Counted from the first letter of the stretch, positions 1 to 6,304 are shown. The stretch is DNA of 6,370 nucleotides from Candidatus Cloacimonadota bacterium (GCA_021106755.1 JAIOTM010000182.1:1-6370); one strand, 5' to 3'. The notes: generated from the sequence alone by a model not told the origin. A program made the numbers and translations.

Positions 1-42
1 AATAAATCTCTCACGCCGCATAATCTGGTGCTCAGCATTAAT

Positions 43-315
43 CTACCGATACTTATTCCAATCGGTAGTGGTGCTATCTAAGGAAGGGCGTAAAGTGGGT
101 ATTTCCCTCCTAATACGGATAATAAATGTCTTGTTAGCAATGTCAGTTTCTATCAGGATTCTACTTTTTACCATCTCAATTCGTTCTAACTGATCTAAAT
201 ATCCCGCGAGACGCCGGATTTCTCTTGTTATTTCGACATTAACTCCTACTGGTGCTTCAGCATAAATGCTACACAATATAAGAGTTGCCAGCAAAGCAAT
301 GAGTAATCTTTTTAT
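43..315 (-). CDS. Small predicted secreted protein of unknown function, apparent ATA/ATC start
   Basis: I do not recognise this family. The best conventional start is TTG at 294 (83 aa), but it has no Shine-Dalgarno and cuts into a hydrophobic leader. The frame continues upstream to a TGA at 328-330 without any ATG, GTG or TTG. It runs through an ATC (318-316) and an ATA (315-313) that lie 6 and 9 nt after a clear GAGGT. Starting at ATA gives 90 aa beginning (M)KRLLIALLATLILCSIYA, a textbook Sec signal peptide with a KR n-region and a hydrophobic core of about 12-14 residues. Signal peptidase I cleavage is likely near Ala19. Cys15 lacks a good lipobox because the preceding residue is Leu. The mature part of about 70 aa is highly charged and probably helical (EITREIRRLAGYLDQLERIE) and ends in WNKYR. 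It begins about 20 nt after the diguanylate cyclase stop, so the two are probably co-transcribed. Coding status is fairly sure; function is unknown. Confidence 0.6.
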   Translation of the reverse strand: MKRLLIALLATLILCSIYAEAPVGVNVEITREIRRLAGYLDQLERIEMVKSRILIETDIANKTFIIRIRREIPTLRPSLDSTTTDWNKYR

Positions 316-324
316 GATAGAATT

Positions 325-329
325 ACCTC
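325..329 (-). promoter_or_regulatory. Shine-Dalgarno GAGGT that points to an ATA/ATC start
   Basis: On the minus strand GAGGT overlaps the in-frame TGA (328-330) and lies 9 nt before ATA at 315 and 6 nt before ATC at 318. It is about 30 nt from the TTG at 294, too far to serve it. It is the main evidence that translation of the small secreted protein starts at a non-standard codon, unless a former ATG has mutated to ATA. Confidence 0.5.
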
Positions 330-334
330 AGTTG

Positions 335-1705
335 TTATTTTTCAACACCTTTTGTGTTGTAAAGGTCTGGAATCATTACACAATTTTTACCTCTTCGTTT
401 TCCGCAATATAAAGCGGTATCTGCCTGCTTGACAACTTCATCCACAGTCTGCCCCTGCTTCTCATAGACAGCCAGCCCAAACGTCATAGTAATTTCCAGC
501 CTGTTGTTCTTGTAAATATACTCAGTCGCGGATAGACATTGCCTGAGTTTTTCCGCTACTCTCTGTCCACCATGAATATTTGTATCTGGCAGTATTGCCA
601 GAAATTCTTCACCGCCCCAGCGTCCGACCATATCCTGTTTACGAAGCGATTCGCTTAGTACTTCCGCGACTTTTCGGAGAACTAAGTCTCCCGCGTCATG
701 TCCGTAAGTATCGTTTACCCGTTTGAAATTATCTATATCCCCGATTATCACAACAAACGATTTCTGATTACGCTCAAACCGATAAATCTGATTACTGAGT
801 TTTTCCTCTAAATCACGCCGGTTTGATATTTGGGTCAGCACATCAATCCGGGAGGTTAGCTCCAGTACTTCGTTTTCCAGCTTCAGTGTACATTCTGTAG
901 TAGTATCCTGAAGCAACATGATATAGGCATTTATGTCCGCCAATTCGACAGGTTCAGCATTGAGATGGATGTGTCGAATTTCACCTGTAAGGGAGAGCAT
1001 TTCTATATCTGTTATAAGCGGGTCAAAATGTCTGATTATTTTATGGAATAACTCCCTGTCTTCAAACATGTTTTCCAGAACAAAATCCCCGTTCTCCACC
1101 ATGTAATCCGAAAATCCGAAAATATCGAGGAAACGCTGGTTACAATCTACTACTCCCATGGTTTCACGATTAAGAATTACGATACCGATAGGGCTTTTAC
1201 GGAATATTGTTTCAAATTTCACTTTCAGTTCTTTATTCCGAAGAACCTCGTTGTTCAGTTCGCCTGTGCGTTTTCTGACCTGAGCTTCAAGATTTTTGTT
1301 GAGTTGATCCAGACTTTTTCGCTGAGCAACCAACTGCAACTGCGTTTCAACCCGTTTCAATAATTCCTGATGATTAAATGGTTTTGAAATATAATCCTGA
1401 CCACCCATTTCAAATCCATGGACAATGTTTTCACGATCTGAGTTAGCTGAAATAAAAATAATCGGCAAATCTTTTGTATCTTCATTCGCTTTGATTTTCT
1501 GGCATAGCTCAAACCCGCTTGTTTCCGGCATCATTATATCTAACAGAACCAAATCAATTGAATTGTTTCGTAACGCTTCTATTGCCCCTTCCGCGGATGT
1601 CGCGAAAGCGATACCATACCCAGCTTCGGATAATATGCTTCCAAGAAGCTGAATATTCTTCGGCTCGTCATCAACAAGTAGCAATAAGAAGTCGGAATTA
1701 TCCAT
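335..1705 (-). CDS. Response regulator with REC, PAS and GGDEF domains (diguanylate cyclase)
   Basis: This 456-aa cytoplasmic protein probably makes cyclic di-GMP from two GTP. The receiver domain (about 5-125) has the acidic pair D12-D13, phospho-acceptor D56 in LVLLDIMMP, S86 and K108 (SKP). A charged, probably coiled-coil linker (about 126-165) leads to a PAS domain (about 166-270), whose ligand cannot be told. After a short helical stalk, the GGDEF domain (about 287-446) begins at DVLTQISNRR. Its active site is complete: D323 in GDIDNFK, N331, D340 and GGEEF at 364-368. The inhibitory RxxD motif (R355-D358) sits exactly five residues before GGEEF, so product feedback is expected. The start ATG has ACAGGA 5 nt upstream. 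No transmembrane segment is seen. It lies 107 bp downstream of the sugar operon on the same strand, and its histidine kinase partner is not in the window. Domain calls are firm; a link to polysaccharide control is inference from position. Confidence 0.93.
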   Translation of the reverse strand: MDNSDFLLLLVDDEPKNIQLLGSILSEAGYGIAFATSAEGAIEALRNNSIDLVLLDIMMPETSGFELCQKIKANEDTKDLPIIFISANSDRENIVHGFEMGGQDYISKPFNHQELLKRVETQLQLVAQRKSLDQLNKNLEAQVRKRTGELNNEVLRNKELKVKFETIFRKSPIGIVILNRETMGVVDCNQRFLDIFGFSDYMVENGDFVLENMFEDRELFHKIIRHFDPLITDIEMLSLTGEIRHIHLNAEPVELADINAYIMLLQDTTTECTLKLENEVLELTSRIDVLTQISNRRDLEEKLSNQIYRFERNQKSFVVIIGDIDNFKRVNDTYGHDAGDLVLRKVAEVLSESLRKQDMVGRWGGEEFLAILPDTNIHGGQRVAEKLRQCLSATEYIYKNNRLEITMTFGLAVYEKQGQTVDEVVKQADTALYCGKRRGKNCVMIPDLYNTKGVEK

Positions 1706-1812
1706 GGTTTTCCTGTGTTTGAAAATCTAATGATTCATCAGTCAAGATCAGGGAGACTATAATCCAATCAAATTTGCAATTGTTCTCAAAATAAATCAAG
1801 AAATTCTTTTTT
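1706..1812 (-). promoter_or_regulatory. 107-bp gap upstream of the diguanylate cyclase gene; possible promoter
   Basis: This AT-rich gap separates the epimerase stop from the diguanylate cyclase start, and it is the only sizeable gap on the minus-strand side. A TTGAGA lies 19 nt before GATTAT, overlapping TTATAG, which is a weak -35/-10 candidate with a long spacer. No GC-rich hairpin with a T-tract is seen after the epimerase stop, so read-through from the sugar operon is equally possible. The call rests mainly on spacing. Confidence 0.25.
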
Positions 1813-2904
1813 TTAACTGAAAATGCTGACTATCCTGTCCGCGGTTTTACCATCCCATAGATTGGGAATTTTGCCTGGTTTGCGTTTACCGTCCAGTATT
1901 TCAGAAGCTAATTCGATAATAGCATCTTTGTCCAGCTTCACTAACTGGTTAGTTCCTTCGGTAACGGTAATGGGTCTTTCGGTATTCTCGCGCAAAGTCA
2001 GGCAGGGAACACCAAACCAGGTTGTCTCTTCCTGAAGACCACCGGAATCTGTCAGCACAAAGCTTGCGTCACGCTCTAATCTGATAAAGTCGTAGTAACC
2101 AACTGGTTCTGTAAGAAACAGATTGCTAATCCGGCTGAATCTCTCTTCTAATCCAAACTTCGCGATGTTTTTTACTGTTCTGGGGTGGATAGGAAAAATC
2201 AGCTTCACCCGGCTTGAAATTTCTTCAAATGCTCCGGCAATCATCTCCAGACTTTGTTGATTATCGACATTAGAAGGTCTATGCAAGGTTATCAGAGCAT
2301 ATTCGCCGACTTCAAGACAATGTTGTTGAAGAATTGCGGATGCTTCAATCTGGGGCAGAAAATTTGTTAGTGAGTCAATCATAATATTACCGACGAAATG
2401 AATCTTTTCTTCAGCAACCCCTTCATGAAGCAGATTCTCATTTCCATCTAAAGAGGGAGTAAACAAATAGTCCGATATAGCGTCGGTTACTAAACGATTA
2501 ATCTCCTCCGGCATCCCGCGGTCAAAACTGCGTAGCCCCGCTTCCACATGACCAACCGGAATATGTAGTTTCACCGCGTCTAACGCACAGGCAACAGTAC
2601 TGTTTACATCTCCCGCGACAAGCACCAAATCGGGACGTTCCTCTAACAGTATTGCCTCGTACCGCTCCATAATCCGGGCGGTTTGCTCGCCATGTGAACC
2701 GGAACCGACTCCGAGGTATTTATGCGGCTTAGGCATCATTAAATCTTCAAAAAAGAACTTGCTCATCCGCTCATCGTAATGTTGTCCTGTGTGAATCAGG
2801 CGGGGAATAAATTTATCGTTATGCTTTTCGAAGGCACGAAACAGTGGAGCCATTTTCATAAAATTTGGACGCGCGCCTACAATTAAATGTATTATCCGGG
2901 ACAT
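1813..2904 (-). CDS. wecB: UDP-N-acetylglucosamine 2-epimerase, non-hydrolysing (WecB family)
   Basis: At 363 aa this is the usual length for the family, which interconverts UDP-GlcNAc and UDP-ManNAc in the cytoplasm with a GT-B fold. Visible motifs are GARPNFMKMAP (10-20; R12 and K17), HTGQHYD (38-44), GDVNS (98-102; D99), HVEAGLRS (119-126; E121), MPEEINR (131-137), LHRPSN (207-212; H208), DSGGLQEE (286-293) and RENTERP (305-311). By my alignment to E. coli WecB, the catalytic D95, E117, E131 and H213 are all represented. It is last in a four-gene operon: the upstream acetyltransferase stop is 1 nt from this ATG, and its Shine-Dalgarno AAGGAAG lies inside that gene. The neighbours suggest a WbpI-like role on UDP-GlcNAc3NAcA, but the DSGGLQEE and RENTERP motifs look WecB-like. 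The WbpI I recall has DSGGVQKE and DQTEW there. The fold and reaction type are sure; the exact substrate is not. Confidence 0.92.
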   Translation of the reverse strand: MSRIIHLIVGARPNFMKMAPLFRAFEKHNDKFIPRLIHTGQHYDERMSKFFFEDLMMPKPHKYLGVGSGSHGEQTARIMERYEAILLEERPDLVLVAGDVNSTVACALDAVKLHIPVGHVEAGLRSFDRGMPEEINRLVTDAISDYLFTPSLDGNENLLHEGVAEEKIHFVGNIMIDSLTNFLPQIEASAILQQHCLEVGEYALITLHRPSNVDNQQSLEMIAGAFEEISSRVKLIFPIHPRTVKNIAKFGLEERFSRISNLFLTEPVGYYDFIRLERDASFVLTDSGGLQEETTWFGVPCLTLRENTERPITVTEGTNQLVKLDKDAIIELASEILDGKRKPGKIPNLWDGKTADRIVSIFS

Positions 2905-2905
2905 A

Positions 2906-3361
2906 TTAAAGCTTCCTTATCTTTCTGGCGGGATTCCCCGCGTAAACACCGGGTTCGGTGATATTTTTTGTAACAACCGCTCCGGCACCAATAACCGTGT
3001 TATCGCAGATTTCCACAGGTAAAATGGTGGCGTTCGAGCCTATGGATACATTGTTTCCAATCCGGGTTCCTTTCCACAGAGATTGGTCTCCACCAGCAGG
3101 TCTCCCTTTTGAGAAAAGGTCGTTAATAAACATAACACCGTGGGCTATGAAGCAGTTATTGCCAATGGTAACTAACTCGCATATAAAACTGTGCGATTGA
3201 ATCCGGCACTTGCTGCCAATGCTTACCTGCTTCTGAATTTCGACAAACGGTCCGATAAACGTACCGTCCCCAATCTCGCAACCATACAGGTTTACAGGTT
3301 CTACTACTGTAACATCTTCACCGAAGCGGACATCGTGGATTCCGACAGACAATTTTCTCAT
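2906..3361 (-). CDS. wbpD: Hexapeptide-repeat N-acetyltransferase, WbpD/WlbB-like
   Basis: This 151-aa protein is a left-handed beta-helix acyltransferase of the LpxA/trimeric type. Isoleucine-rich hexapeptide turns run from about residue 24 to 132, for example EIGDGTFIGPFVEI, VSIGSKCRI, VTIGNNCFI, TRIGNNVSIGSNATI and TVIGAGAVV. The typical external loop (about 79-99, FINDLF to SLWKGT) and the C-terminal signature YAGNPARKIRKL are present. WbpD and WlbB transfer acetyl from acetyl-CoA to the 3-amino group of UDP-2-acetamido-3-amino-2,3-dideoxy-glucuronic acid. That role fits here because the gene lies directly after the dehydrogenase and aminotransferase that would make this substrate. Its ATG overlaps the upstream TAA as TAATG, and the only ribosome-site candidate (GGTAATCGG) is poor, so translation is probably coupled. 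It is shorter than WbpD as I recall it (roughly 190 aa). Another amino-sugar substrate is possible. Confidence 0.85.
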   Translation of the reverse strand: MRKLSVGIHDVRFGEDVTVVEPVNLYGCEIGDGTFIGPFVEIQKQVSIGSKCRIQSHSFICELVTIGNNCFIAHGVMFINDLFSKGRPAGGDQSLWKGTRIGNNVSIGSNATILPVEICDNTVIGAGAVVTKNITEPGVYAGNPARKIRKL

Positions 3362-4440
3362 TACCGATTACCATTTGCAAGACCGAGACGGCATTTCTGG
3401 GGCAGAAACCGCAAACTAACCTCTAGTCCGGTTTCTACCGACTCATATATAGCATTGATTAGTTCAAGAGATTTACGTCCCTCTAAGCCATCAACCAGTC
3501 CTTTTTTGTTGTGAAGTAAAGATTCGCATACGTTATCTAAGTAGCGGATATGCCCGAAACCGTAAACATTGGGTGGATTTTCCATATACTTCGCGATGGT
3601 CTCAGAGTCCATGCTTTCGTCTTCAAAATTCCATGTTTTCATCTGGTTTACCGCGAAACCACCGATTTCCACCGTGCCATGCTCTCCCAGTATGGAAAGT
3701 GAGCCTTCAAGGTCTTTCGGGCGAGTAGCGGTTGTTGCCTCAACAATGCCAATAGCACCGTTGCGGAAGGTTATCACGGCAACTCCGGTATCTTCTGTTT
3801 CTATGTCCACGAGAGCGGTTCTGCTTTTGGCAAAAACAGAAATCGGTTCTCCGAGCATCCACTCAAGCAGGTCGATGTGATGAGATGCCTGATTAGTGAA
3901 TACACCTCCGTCCATAGCCCATGTACCACGCCATTTGTCCTGATTATAATACGCTTGCGGACGACACCAGCGTACCCGCACTGAACCCATAACCAACTTT
4001 CCGAACTTATCCGTTTCGATTGCTTCTCTCAGTTTCATTACAGGGAGATTGTAACGGTTTTGCTTTACCACAAATAGTTTACAACCGTTCATATCGCATG
4101 TTCGTATCATAGCGTCGGCATCTCTGAGAGTCAGTGCCATAGGCTTTTCAACGACAATATGCTTTTTGTATTTCTCAACAATATCTATGGTTGGCTTGGC
4201 ATGGTTCCCGCTTTCGGTGAGAATATTTACCACTTCAATTTCGGGATGCTTCTGCAACATTTCGTTGTATCCCGTAAACCAGGGGATATTGTATTTTGTG
4301 CCAACAGCTTCGGCTTTCTGCTGATTAATATCGCAAACAGCAATCAATTGAGCTTTGTCTGTCAGTTCACTGCTCAGTATCTCGGCGTGTTTTTTGGAAA
4401 TACGACCGCAACCGACCAGAGCGAATTTCATTTTTTTCAT
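3361..4440 (-). CDS. wbpB: Gfo/Idh/MocA oxidoreductase, WbpB/WlbA-like UDP-GlcNAc-uronate 3-dehydrogenase
   Basis: This 359-aa NAD(P)-dependent sugar dehydrogenase has an N-terminal Rossmann domain with ALVGCGRISKKHAE (7-20) and the conserved VVEKPMAL segment (97-103), whose K99 is the expected catalytic lysine. The C-terminal Gfo/Idh alpha/beta domain carries MDGGVFTNQASHHIDLLEW, in which H187 is the likely catalytic histidine. The TNQASHHIDLL wording and the C-terminal LRFLPQKCRLG resemble WlbA/WbpB proteins, which oxidise C3 of UDP-GlcNAc uronic acid to the 3-keto form for the next enzyme. The aminotransferase ends 10 nt upstream. The first ATG is chosen because AAGGTGA lies 4 nt before it; the Met at codon 4 would be 13 nt away. 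The 3' end overlaps the acetyltransferase ATG by one base. The family is certain. The specific substrate is inferred from the aminotransferase and acetyltransferase on either side. Confidence 0.88.
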   Translation of the reverse strand: MKKMKFALVGCGRISKKHAEILSSELTDKAQLIAVCDINQQKAEAVGTKYNIPWFTGYNEMLQKHPEIEVVNILTESGNHAKPTIDIVEKYKKHIVVEKPMALTLRDADAMIRTCDMNGCKLFVVKQNRYNLPVMKLREAIETDKFGKLVMGSVRVRWCRPQAYYNQDKWRGTWAMDGGVFTNQASHHIDLLEWMLGEPISVFAKSRTALVDIETEDTGVAVITFRNGAIGIVEATTATRPKDLEGSLSILGEHGTVEIGGFAVNQMKTWNFEDESMDSETIAKYMENPPNVYGFGHIRYLDNVCESLLHNKKGLVDGLEGRKSLELINAIYESVETGLEVSLRFLPQKCRLGLANGNR

Positions 4441-4450
4441 ATAGTCACCT

Positions 4451-5566
4451 TCAATCTTTTTTAATAGATTTGAATTCCTTTATTTGCTCCACTACATACC
4501 GAATCATTTCCGGGGTGATTTCAGGGAAAACAGGCAAACTCAGCACCCTGTCCTGAACTTCCGAGGTAACAGGGAAATCCTGAGGTAAGTGTTTCATATA
4601 TTCATAAGCTTCGAGATACGGCAGACCACAAGGATAGTGAACCCCTGAGGCGATTCCTTTTGATTTCAGAAACTCTTTAAGACCATCCCGATTATCTGTG
4701 CGAATAACAAACAAATGGTAAACACATTCAGTTGAAGGATGCTCCACAGGAAGAACAATGCCTTCCACACCTGAAAGCAACTCGTTATACAACGCCGCCG
4801 CTTCCCGCCTTTTCTGGTTCCAACTGTCTATGTACTTGATTTTTACATTAAGCACTGCCGCCTGAATACCATCTAAGCGTGAGCTATAACCTTCAAACTT
4901 GTGGGCGTATTTTGAAACCCGTCCATGATCAGCCGCCATTTTACAATAGAGGGCTATGTCATCGTTGTTTGTTGTTACAGCACCAGCATCGACGTAAGCA
5001 CCAAGATTTTTTCCCGGATAGAAGCTGAAAATCGCTGCATCGCCGATAGTGCCAACCCGTTTTCCGCCGAACTTAGCTCCATGAGCCTGGGCACTGTCTT
5101 CTAAAACTTTCAGACCATGCTTTCCGGCGATTTTCATTATCGCGGACATATCTGCCGGTTGACCGTATAAATGTACCGGAATAATTGCTTTAGTCTTACT
5201 GGTGATTTTCTTTTCAATCAGAGTAGCATTAATATTATAGGTTTTTTTATCAATATCGCAGAAAACCACTTTCGCGCCTGCGGCAGTTATTGATTCCGTG
5301 GTAGCGACAAAACTGTACGCGCTGGTGATTATTTCATCCCCGGGTCCAATTCCCATTGCCTTAAGAGCCAAGAAAATAGCTTCAGTGCCATTCCCCACTC
5401 CTACAGCATGTTTTGTTCCCGTATATTTGGCAAAGGCGGCATTGAATTCCGCTACCCGGCTTCCGCCTATAAAGGCTGTGTTATCAAGCACATCCTGGAT
5501 TGCCGCATCGACTTCAGACTTGATTGAGCGGTATTGCGCTTTTAAGTCAACAAAAGGTACTTTCAT
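4451..5566 (-). CDS. wbpE: DegT/DnrJ/EryC1/StrS PLP-dependent sugar aminotransferase, WbpE-like
   Basis: This 371-aa aminotransferase transfers an amino group, normally from glutamate, to a keto nucleotide sugar; in this operon that is probably 3-keto UDP-GlcNAc uronic acid. Fold-type I features are present: N-terminal [12 protein letters not shown], the PLP-phosphate loop GNGTEA (58-63), EDSAQAHGA (156-164; D157 contacts the pyridine nitrogen) and Schiff-base lysine K186 in SFYPGKNLG. The C-terminal [12 protein letters not shown] segment is also typical. Two ATGs occur in tandem. I take the second (5566) because AGGAG is 5 nt before it and only 2 nt before the first (5569), and because family members begin MKVPF. 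One oddity is V192 in GAYVDAGA, where relatives usually have glycine (GAYGDAGA). It is the first gene of the operon and faces away from rfbC. The family is certain; WbpE assignment comes from sequence style plus context. Confidence 0.9.
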   Translation of the reverse strand: MKVPFVDLKAQYRSIKSEVDAAIQDVLDNTAFIGGSRVAEFNAAFAKYTGTKHAVGVGNGTEAIFLALKAMGIGPGDEIITSAYSFVATTESITAAGAKVVFCDIDKKTYNINATLIEKKITSKTKAIIPVHLYGQPADMSAIMKIAGKHGLKVLEDSAQAHGAKFGGKRVGTIGDAAIFSFYPGKNLGAYVDAGAVTTNNDDIALYCKMAADHGRVSKYAHKFEGYSSRLDGIQAAVLNVKIKYIDSWNQKRREAAALYNELLSGVEGIVLPVEHPSTECVYHLFVIRTDNRDGLKEFLKSKGIASGVHYPCGLPYLEAYEYMKHLPQDFPVTSEVQDRVLSLPVFPEITPEMIRYVVEQIKEFKSIKKD

Positions 5567-5569
5567 CAT

Positions 5570-5674
5570 CTCTCCTGTTGTTCAGATATATAGATAAAAG
5601 AAAAAATTGATTGCTCTGCTTGTAAAGTATTTCTTTTATTGAACCGATATGAGATAAAACAGTAAGAGGTCTTT
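5570..5674. promoter_or_regulatory. Divergent intergenic region between the sugar operon and rfbC
   Basis: This is a 105-bp AT-rich stretch between two genes transcribed away from each other, so it must hold or lie within the promoters of both unless transcription enters from outside. No convincing pair of -35 and -10 boxes with 16-18 nt spacing is visible. Partial matches are TTTACA on the minus strand (revcomp of 5622-5627) and TTGATT at 5607-5612 on the plus strand. The ribosome sites at its two ends are clear (AGGAG on the minus strand; GAGGT at 5666-5670 on the plus strand). I see no operator-like palindrome. Confidence 0.5.
5572..5576 (-). promoter_or_regulatory. Shine-Dalgarno AGGAG deciding between tandem ATGs of the aminotransferase gene
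   Basis: AGGAG on the minus strand is 2 nt from ATG 5569 and 5 nt from ATG 5566. The longer spacing is nearer the usual optimum, so the second ATG is the better start. Confidence 0.55.
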
Positions 5675-6205
5675 ATGAAGATTATTCAGGCGGAAATAAA
5701 AGAGATATTGATTCTTAAACCTGATGTATTTGGAGACGAGCGCGGGTTTTTCTTTGAATCTTATCACCTGCCGAAATACGCGAAAGCTGGTATTGATTGT
5801 AACTTTATTCAGGACAACATCTCCCACTCCATTAAGAACACAGTGCGGGGGTTGCATTTTCAATCCGGAGATTCTGCTCAGGGAAAGCTGATAAGCGTGT
5901 TTGAAGGTCGCGTTCTTGATATTGTTGTCGATATTCGGAAGTCATCTCCAACTTATGGCAGGCACATTTCTATGGAGATTTCAGCCAAAAATAAACTCCA
6001 GCTCTGGATTCCACCAGGTTTCGCTCACGGGTTTGCCGTTCTCTCAGAATCAGCACTGTTTCATTACAAATGCACAACAGTTTACAACCCGGAAGCAGAA
6101 AAAATAATCCTCTATAACGATTCCGACCTGAATATTGACTGGCAGGTTGATTCACCGGTTCTATCCGCTAAAGATTTAGAAGGTATCCGCTTCGCAGATT
6201 TATAG
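5675..6205 (+). CDS. rfbC: dTDP-4-dehydrorhamnose 3,5-epimerase
   Basis: This 176-aa protein is a cupin-fold RmlC/RfbC enzyme that epimerises C3 and C5 of dTDP-4-keto-6-deoxyglucose, the third step of dTDP-L-rhamnose synthesis in the cytoplasm. It has PDVFGDERGFFFESY (16-30), NISHSIKNTVRGLHFQ (48-63) with catalytic base H61, QGKLISVFEGRVLDIVVDIR (69-88) with K71, PPGFAHGF (113-120) and the catalytic tyrosine region FHYKCT with Y131. D167 in SAKDLEG is the expected partner of H61. Small departures from consensus are NDSDLNIDWQ, where relatives often have NDP and WP. Retention of the full catalytic set favours a 3,5-epimerase over a 3- or 5-only epimerase. GAGGT lies 4 nt before the ATG. It is divergent from the UDP-sugar operon. 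The rfbA, rfbB and rfbD partners are not in the window, so rhamnose synthesis is completed elsewhere or the partners lie beyond the edge. Confidence 0.93.
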   Translation: MKIIQAEIKEILILKPDVFGDERGFFFESYHLPKYAKAGIDCNFIQDNISHSIKNTVRGLHFQSGDSAQGKLISVFEGRVLDIVVDIRKSSPTYGRHISMEISAKNKLQLWIPPGFAHGFAVLSESALFHYKCTTVYNPEAEKIILYNDSDLNIDWQVDSPVLSAKDLEGIRFADL

Positions 6206-6233
6206 TAATGAAGTCAGGCAATCCAACTTTGCC

Positions 6234-6251
6234 GCTGTTTATAGAAACAGC
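6234..6251. terminator. Perfect 7-bp hairpin 29 nt after rfbC; possible terminator
   Basis: GCTGTTT (6234-6240) and AAACAGC (6245-6251) pair perfectly across a 4-nt loop (ATAG). The position just past the rfbC stop suits a terminator or a 3'-end stabilising structure. There is no T-tract on either strand, so it is not a classical intrinsic terminator. Confidence 0.4.
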
Positions 6252-6263
6252 CAACTCCCTGAA

Positions 6264-6304
6264 CCCCCCTGACGCTTTGCGTCTCTCCCCCCTTATCATG
6301 GGGG
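6264..6304. repeat. C-tract element with two hairpins; possible dispersed intergenic repeat
   Basis: The segment holds two direct copies of CCCCCCT (6264-6270 and 6287-6293). Between them is a perfect hairpin GACGC-TTT-GCGTC (6271-6283). After the second copy a GGGGG run (6300-6304) can pair with CCCCC (6288-6292) across the 7-nt loop TTATCAT, or instead with the first C-tract. The layout of C-tract, small hairpin, C-tract, then G-tract resembles dispersed intergenic repeats seen in many environmental bacterial genomes. That comparison is from general recollection, not a search. It sits between rfbC and a probable convergent gene, so it may also act in 3'-end formation. Confidence 0.5.

Noticed and set aside
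1..38. Possible start of a further minus-strand gene at ATG 38 or ATG 21, running off the left edge
   Set aside because: Neither ATG has a Shine-Dalgarno, and only about 7-12 codons are visible, too few to support a gene.
1425..1722. Plus-strand open frames opposite the REC domain coding region
   Set aside because: They lie antisense to well-conserved receiver-domain codons and encode no recognisable protein, so they are shadows of the real gene.
1727..1737. ATGATTCAT palindrome near the diguanylate cyclase start as an operator
   Set aside because: It is a 9-bp AT-rich palindrome in AT-rich sequence with no second copy nearby, so chance is likely.
3191..3514. Plus-strand 107-codon frame opposite the acetyltransferase and dehydrogenase junction
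   Set aside because: It crosses two confidently assigned minus-strand genes, and its translation shows no domain or plausible start signal.
5636..5863. Minus-strand 75-codon frame opposite the start of rfbC
   Set aside because: It is antisense to the conserved N-terminal half of RfbC and the translation resembles no protein family.
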